Shown: positions 8,439 through 17,253 of the stretch, piece by piece | How the letters are laid out: the number at the start of each line of letters is the position of its first letter | How positions within the stretch are numbered: the stretch's first letter is position 1 | From: GCA-2699365 sp036160955 | Lineage (GTDB): Bacteria; Verrucomicrobiota; Verrucomicrobiia; Opitutales; Coraliomargaritaceae | NCBI GenBank assembly: GCA_036160955.1 | Contig: JAYYDJ010000043.1 | Location: 1-29,696 of the forward strand | Direction: 5' to 3' | Length of the DNA stretch: 29,696 nucleotides | Program-made: the position numbers and the translations under genes | The notes under the pieces: generated by a model | What the model saw: the letters and a program-made list of their open reading frames with translations, nothing else | What the model was told of the DNA's origin: nothing | The model's database searches: none

Positions 8439-11400
8439 TTACTGTTGATTAACTAGATCGCCTGCCAAGGGTGCATGGTAATCATGGCTATTGTGTGCTC
8501 CATGCTTGCTGTGCTCACCAACAGAAAGTTTCTCTCCTGAAGAGCCGTGACCATAGCGTTCATCGTATTGAGCGTATGCATATGGCTTATCGTAATAGTC
8601 CGGCATCTTTTTGTTTGGATTTCGCAAGCGAGCAAGATATGTTGTGCGTGGGCGAACATTAAGATATCCAAGTACGGAGTAATTACGATCACTTGCTTTC
8701 ATCTTGGAAACCTCTGAATTAGGATCAGAAATGTCACCAAATGTGATTGCATCGGTCGGACAGACTTGCTGGCACGCAGTTTTAATCGCTCCGTCTTTAA
8801 CATGGATATCACCAGAAGGTCCCGCGCGACGCTTTTGATCAATCTTTGCTGATTCTATGCGCTGAATGCAGTAGGTGCACTTCTCCATGACACCACGCAT
8901 TCGCACAGTAACGTTAGGATTCTTCTGCATCTTCTGAAGCTCTGGTTCATCAACCTTACCTAGTGGACCCTTATAAAATTCACCTACTTGTCTTTTATTC
9001 CAATCAAAGAAATTGAAACGACGTACCTTGTAGGGGCAATTGTTTGCGCAGTAGCGAGTACCAACACAACGATTATACGCCATCGTGTTAATACCTTGCT
9101 TGTCATGAACAGTTGCATTCACCGGACATACGCTTTCGCACGGCGCATTCTCACAATGTGCACAAGCAACTCCCATAAACGAAACTTGTACGTCTTCAGG
9201 AATTTCAGCTTGTTCATACTTAGCAGCAGAAAAATAACGATCAATTCGAATCCAATGCATTTCCCGACCACGAAGTACCTGATCTTTACCAACTATCGGA
9301 ATATTGTTCTCACTTTGACATGCAACCACACATGCTGAACAACCAAAACAACTATTTGCATCCAATGCCATTCCCCATTGTTGAATTCGAGGAAACTTGT
9401 CTTGGTTATTTTTCCATACCTTTACATTTGGGTACGGTTCGTTGAACTTAGGATGTTCATAAGCAGAGTTACCACGATAATTATTTAACGACTTCTTCTG
9501 TAGAGACTTGTATTCATATTTACCATAATTGGCTGGTGCATGTGACTCAACTCCTACCTTGTTAGCAAAGTCAGGATGCTTGGTGTAATAGTCCGCATTA
9601 GCTTCACGTATAATAGCACGTCCTTCCATTGACCAGTGTTCCTGAGTATTGGCAAGACGGTAAGTTTTTTCGGTGAGCTTAATCGCGGCATTAACAGCAT
9701 ATCCCATAATGGATGATTCCCGCAGCTTATAAAAATCAAAACCAACACCTGATCCTACGCGTCCGACCACCTTACGACCAAGACCAAGTGGTAGTTGTAT
9801 CGTATAATTAGCCAATCCAGGTAAGACATGAATAGGTGCTTCAATACAGCGTCCATTTACGGTTAACTCAGCTACAACTGCCATCTCTTTGCCGCGATTA
9901 AATATTGCTTTGTTGCTTTGAAGAGTACCTTTAACTCCTTCAAAAGTAGCGCCATTAAGCACTGTCTTTTTGGGGAATATTTGAACTCCGTCACGCGCTT
10001 CTAAATCCTTAGCTAGTCGAGGACTGATTAAAATAGGATTATCCCAAGTAAGTTTTGTCATGGGATCTGGACATTCTAGCATCCATCCATTGTTAGCAAA
10101 ACGACCATCTAGTCCATGTGAACTAGGTGTAAAACGTACTTCTAGATTATCAGAACAAAGTTCTTTACCTACAGAAAATTTGTCTGAATTTAAAACATCA
10201 AAAATTACAGCATAATCGACCTCAACAGGGATAACATCATATGAGCTTTCTTCCAGCAATCCATCGGAAAGGAATTTATTAAAATCACGACCTCCTAACT
10301 GCCTAAAAGTATTTTGAGTAATCTTATATGCATCCGACGTATGTGAACCCAATAATAAAGCAAGAACTTCGAGTTCATTAACTGTTGGGAATAATGGTTC
10401 AATCATGGGTTGTACTGGTAATAGCATACCATCGTAAGCCCGCCCATCACCCCAACTCTCTAGATAATGAGACTGCGCCATGAATAAATCAGCGCTAGCT
10501 TCGGTCTCATTTTTAGCATCGCTTAAAAACAGAGTCTTCTTGGCCTTGCTTTGCGCATTTTTCCAATTTAGATCAATCGGAGCATTATAGACTGGGTTAC
10601 CGCCTAACAGAACAAGTGTGTCCACTCCACCCTTATTAAGTCGCTCAACTGCAACTTCAATCCCACTCTCTTTGGAGGGCACACTCAAATAATTGATCGG
10701 TGCATTCAGTGCTGTATTAATAGCAAGTACTATATGGTGAACTGCATCTGGAAGATGATCTCCAGCTAATACAAGAGAATTGCCTGTATGCTCAACTAAA
10801 TCGGTAGCACATTGCTTAACCCATTCAGGATCGACAGAAATTGAAGCCCCAAGCTCATCAAGTTTTTTTACGAGAGAACCTCCAACATTACGCGCTTTTA
10901 AAATGTTGGATCCAATCTGAGCAGTAAATCCAACCATCTGACTACTAGATAAGCGAAGGCGATGATCTGCAGTCGATCCAGTCGCGGTGAGTAATGATTC
11001 TACCGAATACAGGCGACTCATTGAGCTAGCATCTTTAGTGCTAGTAACTTTACGGGATTTTGCAAAAGAACGTGCATATCCAAGATGCCCACTGACAGAT
11101 GCAACAAAATCAGCATCGATTGCTAACACCCGCTTAACCTTATCAAATTGAGGTATTGCACGAATCGGCTTACCTAAAACTGAAACAGCTGCTTCTTCCG
11201 CAGTACTTTCATCAATTGCTGAGTATTCAGTCCAAGTAGCCTTAGGGAATTTTAATTTAATGGCATCCACTAATGCTTTTCGACTTGGAGAAGTGCTTGG
11301 CTCGGCTACAAAAACAAGACCTTCGCCCATATCCTTAGTATGGGCGATACTTAGTTCAGAGAGACGATCACGCACCACGTCACGAGTAATAGTACCCTCC

Positions 11401-11852
11401 CCTTCACGACTCTTAGTAGCTCGATCTGGATCGTATAAATTTAAAATGCTTGCTTGAGCATATACTGTGGTTGCGCCGCCGTATGATTTATAACTAGGGT
11501 TTCCTTCGATCTTAGTCGGACGGCCTGTATGTGTCTCTACAATTAACGGAATGTTCTCGCGAACACCTGGCATGGAAGTCGAGTAGTATACTGGAACGCC
11601 AGGAATTACATTTTCGGGCTGCTTTGCATACGGTAAAATAGTCTGCTCCGGACGGCGGCATCCACTCATCCCTAATCCAGCAAGACCAAAAGATGCTGCC
11701 ATAACTTTCATGAACTGTCGCCTATTGACGCCATCAAGCTCACTAGCTCCAGAAGGAAATTCTCGTTCCATCCATTCCCTAAAAGCAGGAGTATCAGCTA
11801 AGTCGTCGAGACTTTTCCAATATCGTGGTCCAGCTGTATTTTTTTTATTCAT
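8439..11852 (-). CDS. actB: Alternative complex III subunit ActB, Tat-exported iron-sulfur protein
   Basis: The 1137-residue protein fuses a molybdopterin-oxidoreductase-like domain (about 70-780) to a ferredoxin-type domain. The signal is unusual in being internal: about 43 leading residues, then NRRQFMK (Tat motif), a hydrophobic stretch and a lipobox ending at C65 (LGMSGC). The protein should therefore be exported folded and lipid-anchored. The ferredoxin part shows C835/C838/C841/C845, C897/C900/C905/C909, C929/C935/C939 and C992/C995/C1027/C1031. The third group has Thr932 where a fourth Cys would sit, fitting one [3Fe-4S] plus three [4Fe-4S] clusters as known for ActB. ACIII homologues bind no molybdenum cofactor. 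It relays electrons from quinol to ActA/ActE. It lies 15 bases after actA. Confidence 0.96.
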   Translation of the reverse strand: MNKKNTAGPRYWKSLDDLADTPAFREWMEREFPSGASELDGVNRRQFMKVMAASFGLAGLGMSGCRRPEQTILPYAKQPENVIPGVPVYYSTSMPGVRENIPLIVETHTGRPTKIEGNPSYKSYGGATTVYAQASILNLYDPDRATKSREGEGTITRDVVRDRLSELSIAHTKDMGEGLVFVAEPSTSPSRKALVDAIKLKFPKATWTEYSAIDESTAEEAAVSVLGKPIRAIPQFDKVKRVLAIDADFVASVSGHLGYARSFAKSRKVTSTKDASSMSRLYSVESLLTATGSTADHRLRLSSSQMVGFTAQIGSNILKARNVGGSLVKKLDELGASISVDPEWVKQCATDLVEHTGNSLVLAGDHLPDAVHHIVLAINTALNAPINYLSVPSKESGIEVAVERLNKGGVDTLVLLGGNPVYNAPIDLNWKNAQSKAKKTLFLSDAKNETEASADLFMAQSHYLESWGDGRAYDGMLLPVQPMIEPLFPTVNELEVLALLLGSHTSDAYKITQNTFRQLGGRDFNKFLSDGLLEESSYDVIPVEVDYAVIFDVLNSDKFSVGKELCSDNLEVRFTPSSHGLDGRFANNGWMLECPDPMTKLTWDNPILISPRLAKDLEARDGVQIFPKKTVLNGATFEGVKGTLQSNKAIFNRGKEMAVVAELTVNGRCIEAPIHVLPGLANYTIQLPLGLGRKVVGRVGSGVGFDFYKLRESSIMGYAVNAAIKLTEKTYRLANTQEHWSMEGRAIIREANADYYTKHPDFANKVGVESHAPANYGKYEYKSLQKKSLNNYRGNSAYEHPKFNEPYPNVKVWKNNQDKFPRIQQWGMALDANSCFGCSACVVACQSENNIPIVGKDQVLRGREMHWIRIDRYFSAAKYEQAEIPEDVQVSFMGVACAHCENAPCESVCPVNATVHDKQGINTMAYNRCVGTRYCANNCPYKVRRFNFFDWNKRQVGEFYKGPLGKVDEPELQKMQKNPNVTVRMRGVMEKCTYCIQRIESAKIDQKRRAGPSGDIHVKDGAIKTACQQVCPTDAITFGDISDPNSEVSKMKASDRNYSVLGYLNVRPRTTYLARLRNPNKKMPDYYDKPYAYAQYDERYGHGSSGEKLSVGEHSKHGAHNSHDYHAPLAGDLVNQQ

Positions 11853-11867
11853 TCTATCAAATTTATG

Positions 11868-12521
11868 CTAACGGTGGCATCCTGAGCAGCTCTGCGGTGG
11901 ATTAATCTTCCAATCATGCACAAAGCCAGTAGCAGCCTCTTTATACTCTTCGGTTTCGGGTCGCTCCCAATCAAGATTATAAACCTCCTCGACTGGACGT
12001 ATATATTCTTCTGGGTTTCGGTGACATTCCAAACAAAAACCCATACTTAATGGCATCGCGTGCTCGACTACTTCCATTTGATCAATTCTACCATGACACT
12101 CTACGCAACTAATTCCGCGATTAACATGCACGGAGTGGTTAAAATAAACATAATCTGGAGTCTTGTGAATACGAACCCATGGGACAGGGTCACCTGATTC
12201 ATAACTATCTCGAATGAGAGCTAGCTGCGGATCATCTTTACGCACCATTGAATGACAAGACATACATACATTAGAGCCAGGAACATTAGAGTGTTCGGAA
12301 CGATCAACAAAAGTATGGCAATAACGACAGTCTATTTCCAATTGCCCAGAGTGTAGGGCATGACTAAATGCAACTGGTTGCGTAGGAGCATAGCCAACGC
12401 GGGTATACTTAGGGGTAAAATAATAGCTCACACCCAAGACAATAGCAGTCTTAACCAAGATAATCCCAATGATTATCTTAATTGGCAAGGTATTAACCCA
12501 CCTAGGAAAGATGTTAGCCAT
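11868..12521 (-). CDS. actA: Alternative complex III subunit ActA, pentaheme cytochrome c
   Basis: The 217-residue protein has one N-terminal span (about 14-35) and a periplasmic domain with five CxxCH motifs, with haem histidines H69, H90, H143, H167 and H216. Five haems c is the hallmark of ActA. Extra histidines (for example in FSHALH and FNHSVH) fit bis-His ligation. It is the first certain act gene, followed 15 bases later by actB. The nearest upstream gene of certain identity is ccoI, about 490 bases away, so the act promoter probably lies in that gap. No Shine-Dalgarno precedes the ATG. Confidence 0.96.
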   Translation of the reverse strand: MANIFPRWVNTLPIKIIIGIILVKTAIVLGVSYYFTPKYTRVGYAPTQPVAFSHALHSGQLEIDCRYCHTFVDRSEHSNVPGSNVCMSCHSMVRKDDPQLALIRDSYESGDPVPWVRIHKTPDYVYFNHSVHVNRGISCVECHGRIDQMEVVEHAMPLSMGFCLECHRNPEEYIRPVEEVYNLDWERPETEEYKEAATGFVHDWKINPPQSCSGCHR

Positions 12522-12564
12522 GGTTAGCTTTGTATACGTGTGTTTTTAAATTGTGCGGTAGAAA

Positions 12565-12765
12565 CTATACATCTGCAGAACGGGCAACAGTTCTTTTGGC
12601 TCGTTGCGCAATAAGCACAGGTTTTTCAATGTCACATTTAACACTAGTTTGCGTATTAAGTGGAGTGCGTTCTTGTGCAAAATTATTAAGCGTAAGAGCA
12701 CCTGCAATAGATAAGCTAGCCCTTTTGAGGAAGCTTTTTCGTGACGATCGGTGTGTGCGGTCCAT
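12565..12765 (-). CDS. Possible small signal-peptide-bearing protein ahead of actA
   Basis: This is a 66-codon reading frame from the ATG at 12763-12765; an in-frame ATG further upstream at 12825 is less likely. It begins MDRTHRSSRKSFLKRAS, then a short hydrophobic stretch SIAGALTL, then a polar tail with one Cys. The N-terminus resembles a weak Tat-type signal (R-K in place of R-R). It is unrecognised. It is on the same strand as actA with a 43-base gap, so it would head the act operon. No Shine-Dalgarno is visible, the gene is short, and there is no homology evidence, so it may be a chance frame in the act leader. If it is not a gene, the stretch 12522-13011 is a 490-base leader region. Confidence 0.38.
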   Translation of the reverse strand: MDRTHRSSRKSFLKRASLSIAGALTLNNFAQERTPLNTQTSVKCDIEKPVLIAQRAKRTVARSADV

Positions 12766-12818
12766 CAGTTTGTTTTTGGATGTTAAAAATATGACTAAAA
12801 CACATGGCAACCGTTTTC

Positions 12819-12833
12819 TACACAATCTGTGTA
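12819..12833. promoter_or_regulatory. 15-base palindrome in the gap upstream of the act operon
   Basis: TACACA-ATC-TGTGTA is a perfect inverted repeat with six-base arms and a three-base centre. It lies between the end of ccoI and the first act-side start codon. Its position is right for an operator of the respiratory operon. It does not match the FNR/Anr consensus (TTGAT-N4-ATCAA). Just upstream on the minus strand, AT-rich sequence includes TATGCTATA, a possible -10, but no convincing -35 was found. Chance occurrence in AT-rich DNA is possible. Confidence 0.3.
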
Positions 12834-13011
12834 ATTCGGTATAGCATAAAGCGTATCAGTTAATGGAAGCATAGACTCGTAGTGGAAAAAAGGAGAAAAA
12901 AATGCTAGTAAATAAGTGTGAAAATCAAATATATATATCAATTATAACTATAGATTAAGCAACGACTTGTTTAGCAAAGAAACGATCAATTAGTAAATCC
13001 AATATGCCGTA

Positions 13012-14985
13012 TTAATCAGAATTATAGTTAGGGTTAAAATTCGAGGCACGAATAGTGACCATTAAACTAGATAGAGCCATAATGAGGGCAGCAAATATAG
13101 GATGTAAAACACCAAAAAAAGCTAAGCCCATACCCAACACATTGTAGCTAGCAGCATAAATGAGGTTTGATCTCAAACGACGGTGTAAAGCGCGTGAAAA
13201 ATGAATAGCTTCGGGTAAAACGCTGATCTGGTTATTAACCAACTGACCGTTCGCAATTGATCTAGCTAATGCTGTCCCACATCCCATTGAGATCGAGCCT
13301 AAACTTGCCTTCATAGCGGGTGCATCATTAATTCCATCTCCTACAAATAGTGGAGCTAAGTCATTTCTTATAGCACTTCTAATATGTGCTTCTTTTTGCA
13401 TGGGAGATAGTCCGGAATGAACGATAAAAGGTAGCTCTATCCCTACGTTTGGATCACCGGTTAAGACCTCGACCTCAATATTTAGATTTTTAAATCCTTG
13501 CTTCAAACTACTAAAACCATCACGTAATCGCTCTTTTAATATAAAAAAAGCAGCTAATTGATTATCAATAAAAACGTAAACAGGTTTTCCTTTGAAACCT
13601 GCTATTTTAGAGAGAACCGCATCATTAACTAATTTAGGATTAAGCCCCAGTTCGCCTACTTCTAAAAACTGATTTTCTATAGTACCGGACACACCTAGTC
13701 CTGGAATAATTTTAAAATTACTAATCGGAAGATCACTTTGCGGTAAAAAATTTGTTATCGCCCGAGCAATAGGATGACTTAGCTTCGACTCTAGAGTATA
13801 AATCATCGCTTGAAGTAACCCATGGCGATCTTCCCATTCTTTAACTAGTGAAAACTTGGTGACTTTCATAGATGCGTCGCTTAAGGTACCCGTTTTATCA
13901 AAATAAATGAGACGAGTTGCAGCTAAGGCATCAATTAAAGCACCATCTCGACTGATTATTCCCATTTTAGCGAGTCGCAGTAAGCCCTGCCATATTCCAA
14001 TAGGTGTTGCTAGACCTAGAGCGCATGGGCAAGCAACGAGTAAGACAGCCATACTATTGAAAACTGCTTCTGCCCAAGAACCTACGAATAACCAATAAAT
14101 AAAGCATAAAAAACTGATTATCACTACAAATGGTAAAAAATAGTGAATTATACGATTTGCCTGCGCTTCAAATTTAGAAGGAGTGCCCGCTTGTTCATCG
14201 ACTCGTTGCAACAAATTATCAAGATCGCGCCTGCCAGCTTGAACCCCAACTTTTATTTCTAATAAACCATCCACAGACCAAGTTCCTGCGCGTACAACAT
14301 CCCCCATATTTCTGACAACTGGTAATGCTTCGCCGGTTAAAGTAGTTTCTGAAACATAAGCGCTTCCAGAACATATGATGCCATCTACCGATATTGGCTC
14401 TCCTGGTTGTACCCTCACGATAGCTCCAATTGGTAAGTCTTTGACCTTCACAGCCATCCATCCGTCTTTAGTACGCATTGTAGCGGCGCCAAAGCACTCT
14501 CTTATTTGAGTTGTTTGTTTTCCTAAGTTAGTTTGAGAAATGCTTCCTATTAGTCGTCCTATTGTATAAATTGCGATAACAATGGAAACAATTTCGTAAT
14601 AAACCGCTCCCTCACCAGTAAAAGTACTGAATAAAGATCCAATAAATGCCCCTAACAAACTTACCGTGAAAAGACCTTCTATCGTCAAACAACGACTACG
14701 CACCATTCTAATCGTTGATCCAAAAAGTGGTAACCCTAGAAAGCAAACAACCAACAAAGACGAGAAGATTAAGCCACCGTGTAACAACCAATATGATGTC
14801 GATCCATACTCAGGAGGAGTCATATTGATAGCCAACGAAAACACCATTCCTTGACCTGCAAAAACCATAGCTATTGCAATACGTAACCAGGATCGCGAAA
14901 GCTGAATATCAGGATTTTCGCAGTCATTGTCTTGGGTAGAACAAACTACTGATCTACTGGTTATTTTTACATCTGCTATTGGCAT
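13012..14985 (-). CDS. ccoI: Copper-translocating P1B-type ATPase of cbb3 oxidase assembly
   Basis: This 657-residue P-type ATPase exports or delivers copper for oxidase maturation. Visible motifs in order are TLTGEALPV (actuator), ACPCALGLATP with C319/C321 (metal site in the membrane), DKTGTL with D363 (phosphorylation site), SHPIARAI (nucleotide-binding HP motif) and VGDGINDAPAMK (hinge). About eight spans are expected. The N-terminus before the first span is only about 30 residues and has no CxxC heavy-metal-binding domain, unlike many CcoI/CopA proteins. The ccoI name rests on location beside the act-cco block; a general CopA role cannot be excluded. Its ATG is only 27 bases from that of the divergent gene on the plus strand. 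Confidence 0.85.
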   Translation of the reverse strand: MPIADVKITSRSVVCSTQDNDCENPDIQLSRSWLRIAIAMVFAGQGMVFSLAINMTPPEYGSTSYWLLHGGLIFSSLLVVCFLGLPLFGSTIRMVRSRCLTIEGLFTVSLLGAFIGSLFSTFTGEGAVYYEIVSIVIAIYTIGRLIGSISQTNLGKQTTQIRECFGAATMRTKDGWMAVKVKDLPIGAIVRVQPGEPISVDGIICSGSAYVSETTLTGEALPVVRNMGDVVRAGTWSVDGLLEIKVGVQAGRRDLDNLLQRVDEQAGTPSKFEAQANRIIHYFLPFVVIISFLCFIYWLFVGSWAEAVFNSMAVLLVACPCALGLATPIGIWQGLLRLAKMGIISRDGALIDALAATRLIYFDKTGTLSDASMKVTKFSLVKEWEDRHGLLQAMIYTLESKLSHPIARAITNFLPQSDLPISNFKIIPGLGVSGTIENQFLEVGELGLNPKLVNDAVLSKIAGFKGKPVYVFIDNQLAAFFILKERLRDGFSSLKQGFKNLNIEVEVLTGDPNVGIELPFIVHSGLSPMQKEAHIRSAIRNDLAPLFVGDGINDAPAMKASLGSISMGCGTALARSIANGQLVNNQISVLPEAIHFSRALHRRLRSNLIYAASYNVLGMGLAFFGVLHPIFAALIMALSSLMVTIRASNFNPNYNSD

Positions 14986-15012
14986 ATCTGAAATATAGGT
15001 TCTAGTATTGGA

Positions 15013-15477
15013 ATGTCATATGCCTATATACTCAAGGGCAACTATGTTGTTGCAGCATTAATAATACTCACCTGTTTTGTGGGCGGACTTTTTATTTTGC
15101 TAGGACCTAAGGCTACTGAAAAAAATCCAGGCGTTCTACACGTGGGAATTCGCTTTGCAGATGAGCGCAGCATAGAATTTACACGTTTTAGTTTAGGCGG
15201 ACCAGGTGCTCGAATTGAATTTATTAACAACAAAGGTGAACTATTGTATCATTATGATAATTTAAAAATTGGCCGAAATTTAGTACCAATTGAACCAGAT
15301 AATTTACCTAGTGGTCGCTATCTTGCTAGGCTAAGTGCAGATGAATACAAAAGCGTAGATTTCCAAGTGATAATTGAGGGTCGAATGCTAAACCCAGCAC
15401 CCAGCGAGAAGTTATCCAAAAATGTTCGAGTACGCTATAACATGATAGGCGTGCGGTTCGAGCCGTTAAACAATTAA
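15013..15477 (+). CDS. Unknown membrane-anchored protein with Ig/FnIII-like domain
   Basis: The 154-residue protein has one N-terminal span at about residues 11-31 and a C-terminal domain outside the membrane. The domain ends in alternating beta-strand-like sequence (GRNLVPIEPDNLPSGRYLARL), a pattern also seen in Ig/FnIII-like modules such as FlgD or sorting domains. The topology recalls FixH, which accompanies CcoI elsewhere, but I see no FixH sequence signature. The family is not recognised. It is divergent from ccoI across 27 bases. Its TAA stop overlaps the stop of the following minus-strand gene within TTAA. Confidence 0.75.
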   Translation: MSYAYILKGNYVVAALIILTCFVGGLFILLGPKATEKNPGVLHVGIRFADERSIEFTRFSLGGPGARIEFINNKGELLYHYDNLKIGRNLVPIEPDNLPSGRYLARLSADEYKSVDFQVIIEGRMLNPAPSEKLSKNVRVRYNMIGVRFEPLNN

Positions 15478-16184
15478 CGTGCTACACGCATAATTTGAGA
15501 ACTGATCTGATCGATTGCTGCTTCATGCTTTTTGTACAAAGGATCATATTTCTCGAGCTGTTTCCAAAATTTATTGGAGTGGTTCATATGTTTTAAATGA
15601 GCTAATTCATGCAGTATAACATAGTCCATAAGCTCTGGATCAAGTAATACGAGACGCCAGTTTAGAGATATCGTTCCTCTATAAGAGCATGAGCCCCATC
15701 GACTCACCTGATTTCTTACACTTACAGTAGGGATACATAGTCCAAAACGCTTTGCTTGATAAGCCACTCTGCAATGTAGTGCGTCTTTAGCAAAACTCCT
15801 AACAACATGCATTAATTGCCCATCATCACTTGGATCGAGCACCCTAAGAATTACATCGGAACCGTAATTAGAAAATATATAGTCGGAATAATTACCCTGA
15901 GTAGCTAATATAGATACGTAAAATAATTCACCACGTGCACATAACTGCGGGTAGCGATTAATCCAAGTACTCAATGAACTAGTAGCAGGCAGCTTATCAA
16001 GCCCTGCTTCTATCCATTCACGCTGTGATTCTAAGAAATCTATGGCTATACGTTCGGCACATCGAAGTGGAACCGAGAATAAAATCTGGTTATTTAGCCC
16101 AAAGGTCAGCCTAAGATTGCGTGTACCCTTTCGACGTCTTAACTCTACAGGTACTGACAGACCACTTTCACGTACAAAAACCAT
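15474..16184 (-). CDS. YgjP-type zinc metalloprotein (DUF45, M48-like)
   Basis: The 236-residue soluble protein carries the YgjP signature HELAHLKHMNHSNKFW, with metal ligands H192, H196 and H202 and catalytic E193. Another conserved block, VSRWGSCSYRGTISLNWRL, precedes it. Family members are predicted zinc hydrolases, often encoded near restriction systems or in housekeeping clusters; their substrate is generally unknown. It is the last gene of a minus-strand group starting with xerD, 32 bases after mazG. No restriction genes are nearby. Confidence 0.9.
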   Translation of the reverse strand: MVFVRESGLSVPVELRRRKGTRNLRLTFGLNNQILFSVPLRCAERIAIDFLESQREWIEAGLDKLPATSSLSTWINRYPQLCARGELFYVSILATQGNYSDYIFSNYGSDVILRVLDPSDDGQLMHVVRSFAKDALHCRVAYQAKRFGLCIPTVSVRNQVSRWGSCSYRGTISLNWRLVLLDPELMDYVILHELAHLKHMNHSNKFWKQLEKYDPLYKKHEAAIDQISSQIMRVAR

Positions 16185-16216
16185 AAAACAATTCTTTTTA
16201 ATGCAAAAAGGATATA

Positions 16217-16873
16217 TTATTTTTCCAATTGATCCAATACTCTTTGCGTATATCGTCGAAGTAGTGCTTCTGGATCTAAACCCTTAATTCTACAAGCAGC
16301 AGCAATTTCAAAGAGTTCTTTACCTAAAACAGACCCCTCATGATCTAAAGTATTAGCTTTTGCTTGTATTGCTGCTTCGTCTAAAATCTTTGCTGTATCT
16401 AATTTTAATTTCTGAATTTGCTTATACACATCCCTAGCGCTTAAAAGTGCAGGCAACTGATGTGGCAAATCTTTAAATAATCCTTTTTGCTTCGGGCCAC
16501 GCTTTATTTCAGATGCCTTAATCGCATCCCACTGATTTAAAGCAGCCTCAGCACCACCCAAGTTAGTAAGACCAAAGACATGCGGATGTCGGCGAATAAG
16601 CTTCGAGTTAACTTCTAGACAAATCGATTCAAAATCAAAGTGCCCAGATTCTTTTGCCATCTGCGCATGCATTACAACTTGTAATAAGACATCACCTAAT
16701 TCCTCCTCCATGTGATGCATATCATTACGATCTATAGTCTGTAACAATTCGCAGCATTCATCTATCAAACAATCAGCTATTGATTGATGTGTTTGTTCAA
16801 TATCCCATGGACAACCAGTATCTGGTGCCCTCAAAGCTTCAATTGTTGCAAGTAAATCATCAATAGCGCTCAT
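16217..16873 (-). CDS. mazG: Nucleoside triphosphate pyrophosphohydrolase MazG
   Basis: This enzyme hydrolyses NTPs/dNTPs to monophosphates and pyrophosphate and is thought to clear abnormal nucleotides or lower (p)ppGpp. The start LRAPDTGCPWDIEQTHQSI is diagnostic. The metal-binding ExxE (E39, E42) and ExxD (E58, D61) motifs are intact, and RRHPHVFG follows near residue 100. With 218 residues it is shorter than the 263-residue E. coli protein; the C-terminal half is reduced but still contains a KRGPKQKGLFKDLP segment. It sits 11 bases after the ArsC-like gene. Confidence 0.95.
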   Translation of the reverse strand: MSAIDDLLATIEALRAPDTGCPWDIEQTHQSIADCLIDECCELLQTIDRNDMHHMEEELGDVLLQVVMHAQMAKESGHFDFESICLEVNSKLIRRHPHVFGLTNLGGAEAALNQWDAIKASEIKRGPKQKGLFKDLPHQLPALLSARDVYKQIQKLKLDTAKILDEAAIQAKANTLDHEGSVLGKELFEIAAACRIKGLDPEALLRRYTQRVLDQLEK

Positions 16874-16884
16874 TCTAAATACAA

Positions 16885-17253
16885 TTACTTAACTACCTTC
16901 TCCCAAAGAGACTCTTTAAAACCAACTAAACCGTAATCATTGCCAAGCAAAAATGGGCGTTTCACTAAATTACCGTTTTCTGAAAGTAATAAGATAAGAT
17001 CTTTTTCCGTACAATTAGAGATCTTTTCTTTTAAATTGAGCGCCCTGTAGTCCTGCCCTGAACTGTTAAACAATAAGCGGATATTATTGTTTGAATAAGC
17101 CAGCATAGATTTAAGTTCACTTATGCTTGGGGGCGTATCACGAATAGCAAATTCATTAAACTCATGCCCATTGCGCTTCAGCCAATTCGTTGCACTCTTG
17201 CAAGTGCTGCACTTCTTATAGGTGTAAATCTTTATGCGAATACTAGTACTCAT
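16885..17253 (-). CDS. ArsC/Spx-family thioredoxin-fold protein
   Basis: The 122-residue protein begins with a beta strand and a CxxC at C15/C18 in KKCSTCKSA. LLFNSSGQDYRAL follows in the middle, and a KRPFLLG segment provides the conserved Arg-Pro near the end. These are features of the ArsC/Spx/YffB fold. Without knowing the partner it cannot be called an arsenate reductase; Spx-like or YffB-like reductase functions are as likely. No ars genes are nearby. Its ATG overlaps the xerD stop (ATGA), so the two are co-translated. Confidence 0.88.
   Translation of the reverse strand: MSTSIRIKIYTYKKCSTCKSATNWLKRNGHEFNEFAIRDTPPSISELKSMLAYSNNNIRLLFNSSGQDYRALNLKEKISNCTEKDLILLLSENGNLVKRPFLLGNDYGLVGFKESLWEKVVK

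Noticed and set aside
12530..12844. 104-codon plus-strand frame opposite the actA leader
   Set aside because: It is Cys/Arg-rich with no recognisable domain, runs opposite to the operon, and looks like a shadow of the leader sequence.
16885..17253. Arsenate reductase assignment
   Set aside because: The CxxC thioredoxin-like fold is shared by ArsC, Spx and YffB; there are no arsenic genes around it, so the specific function is not claimed.
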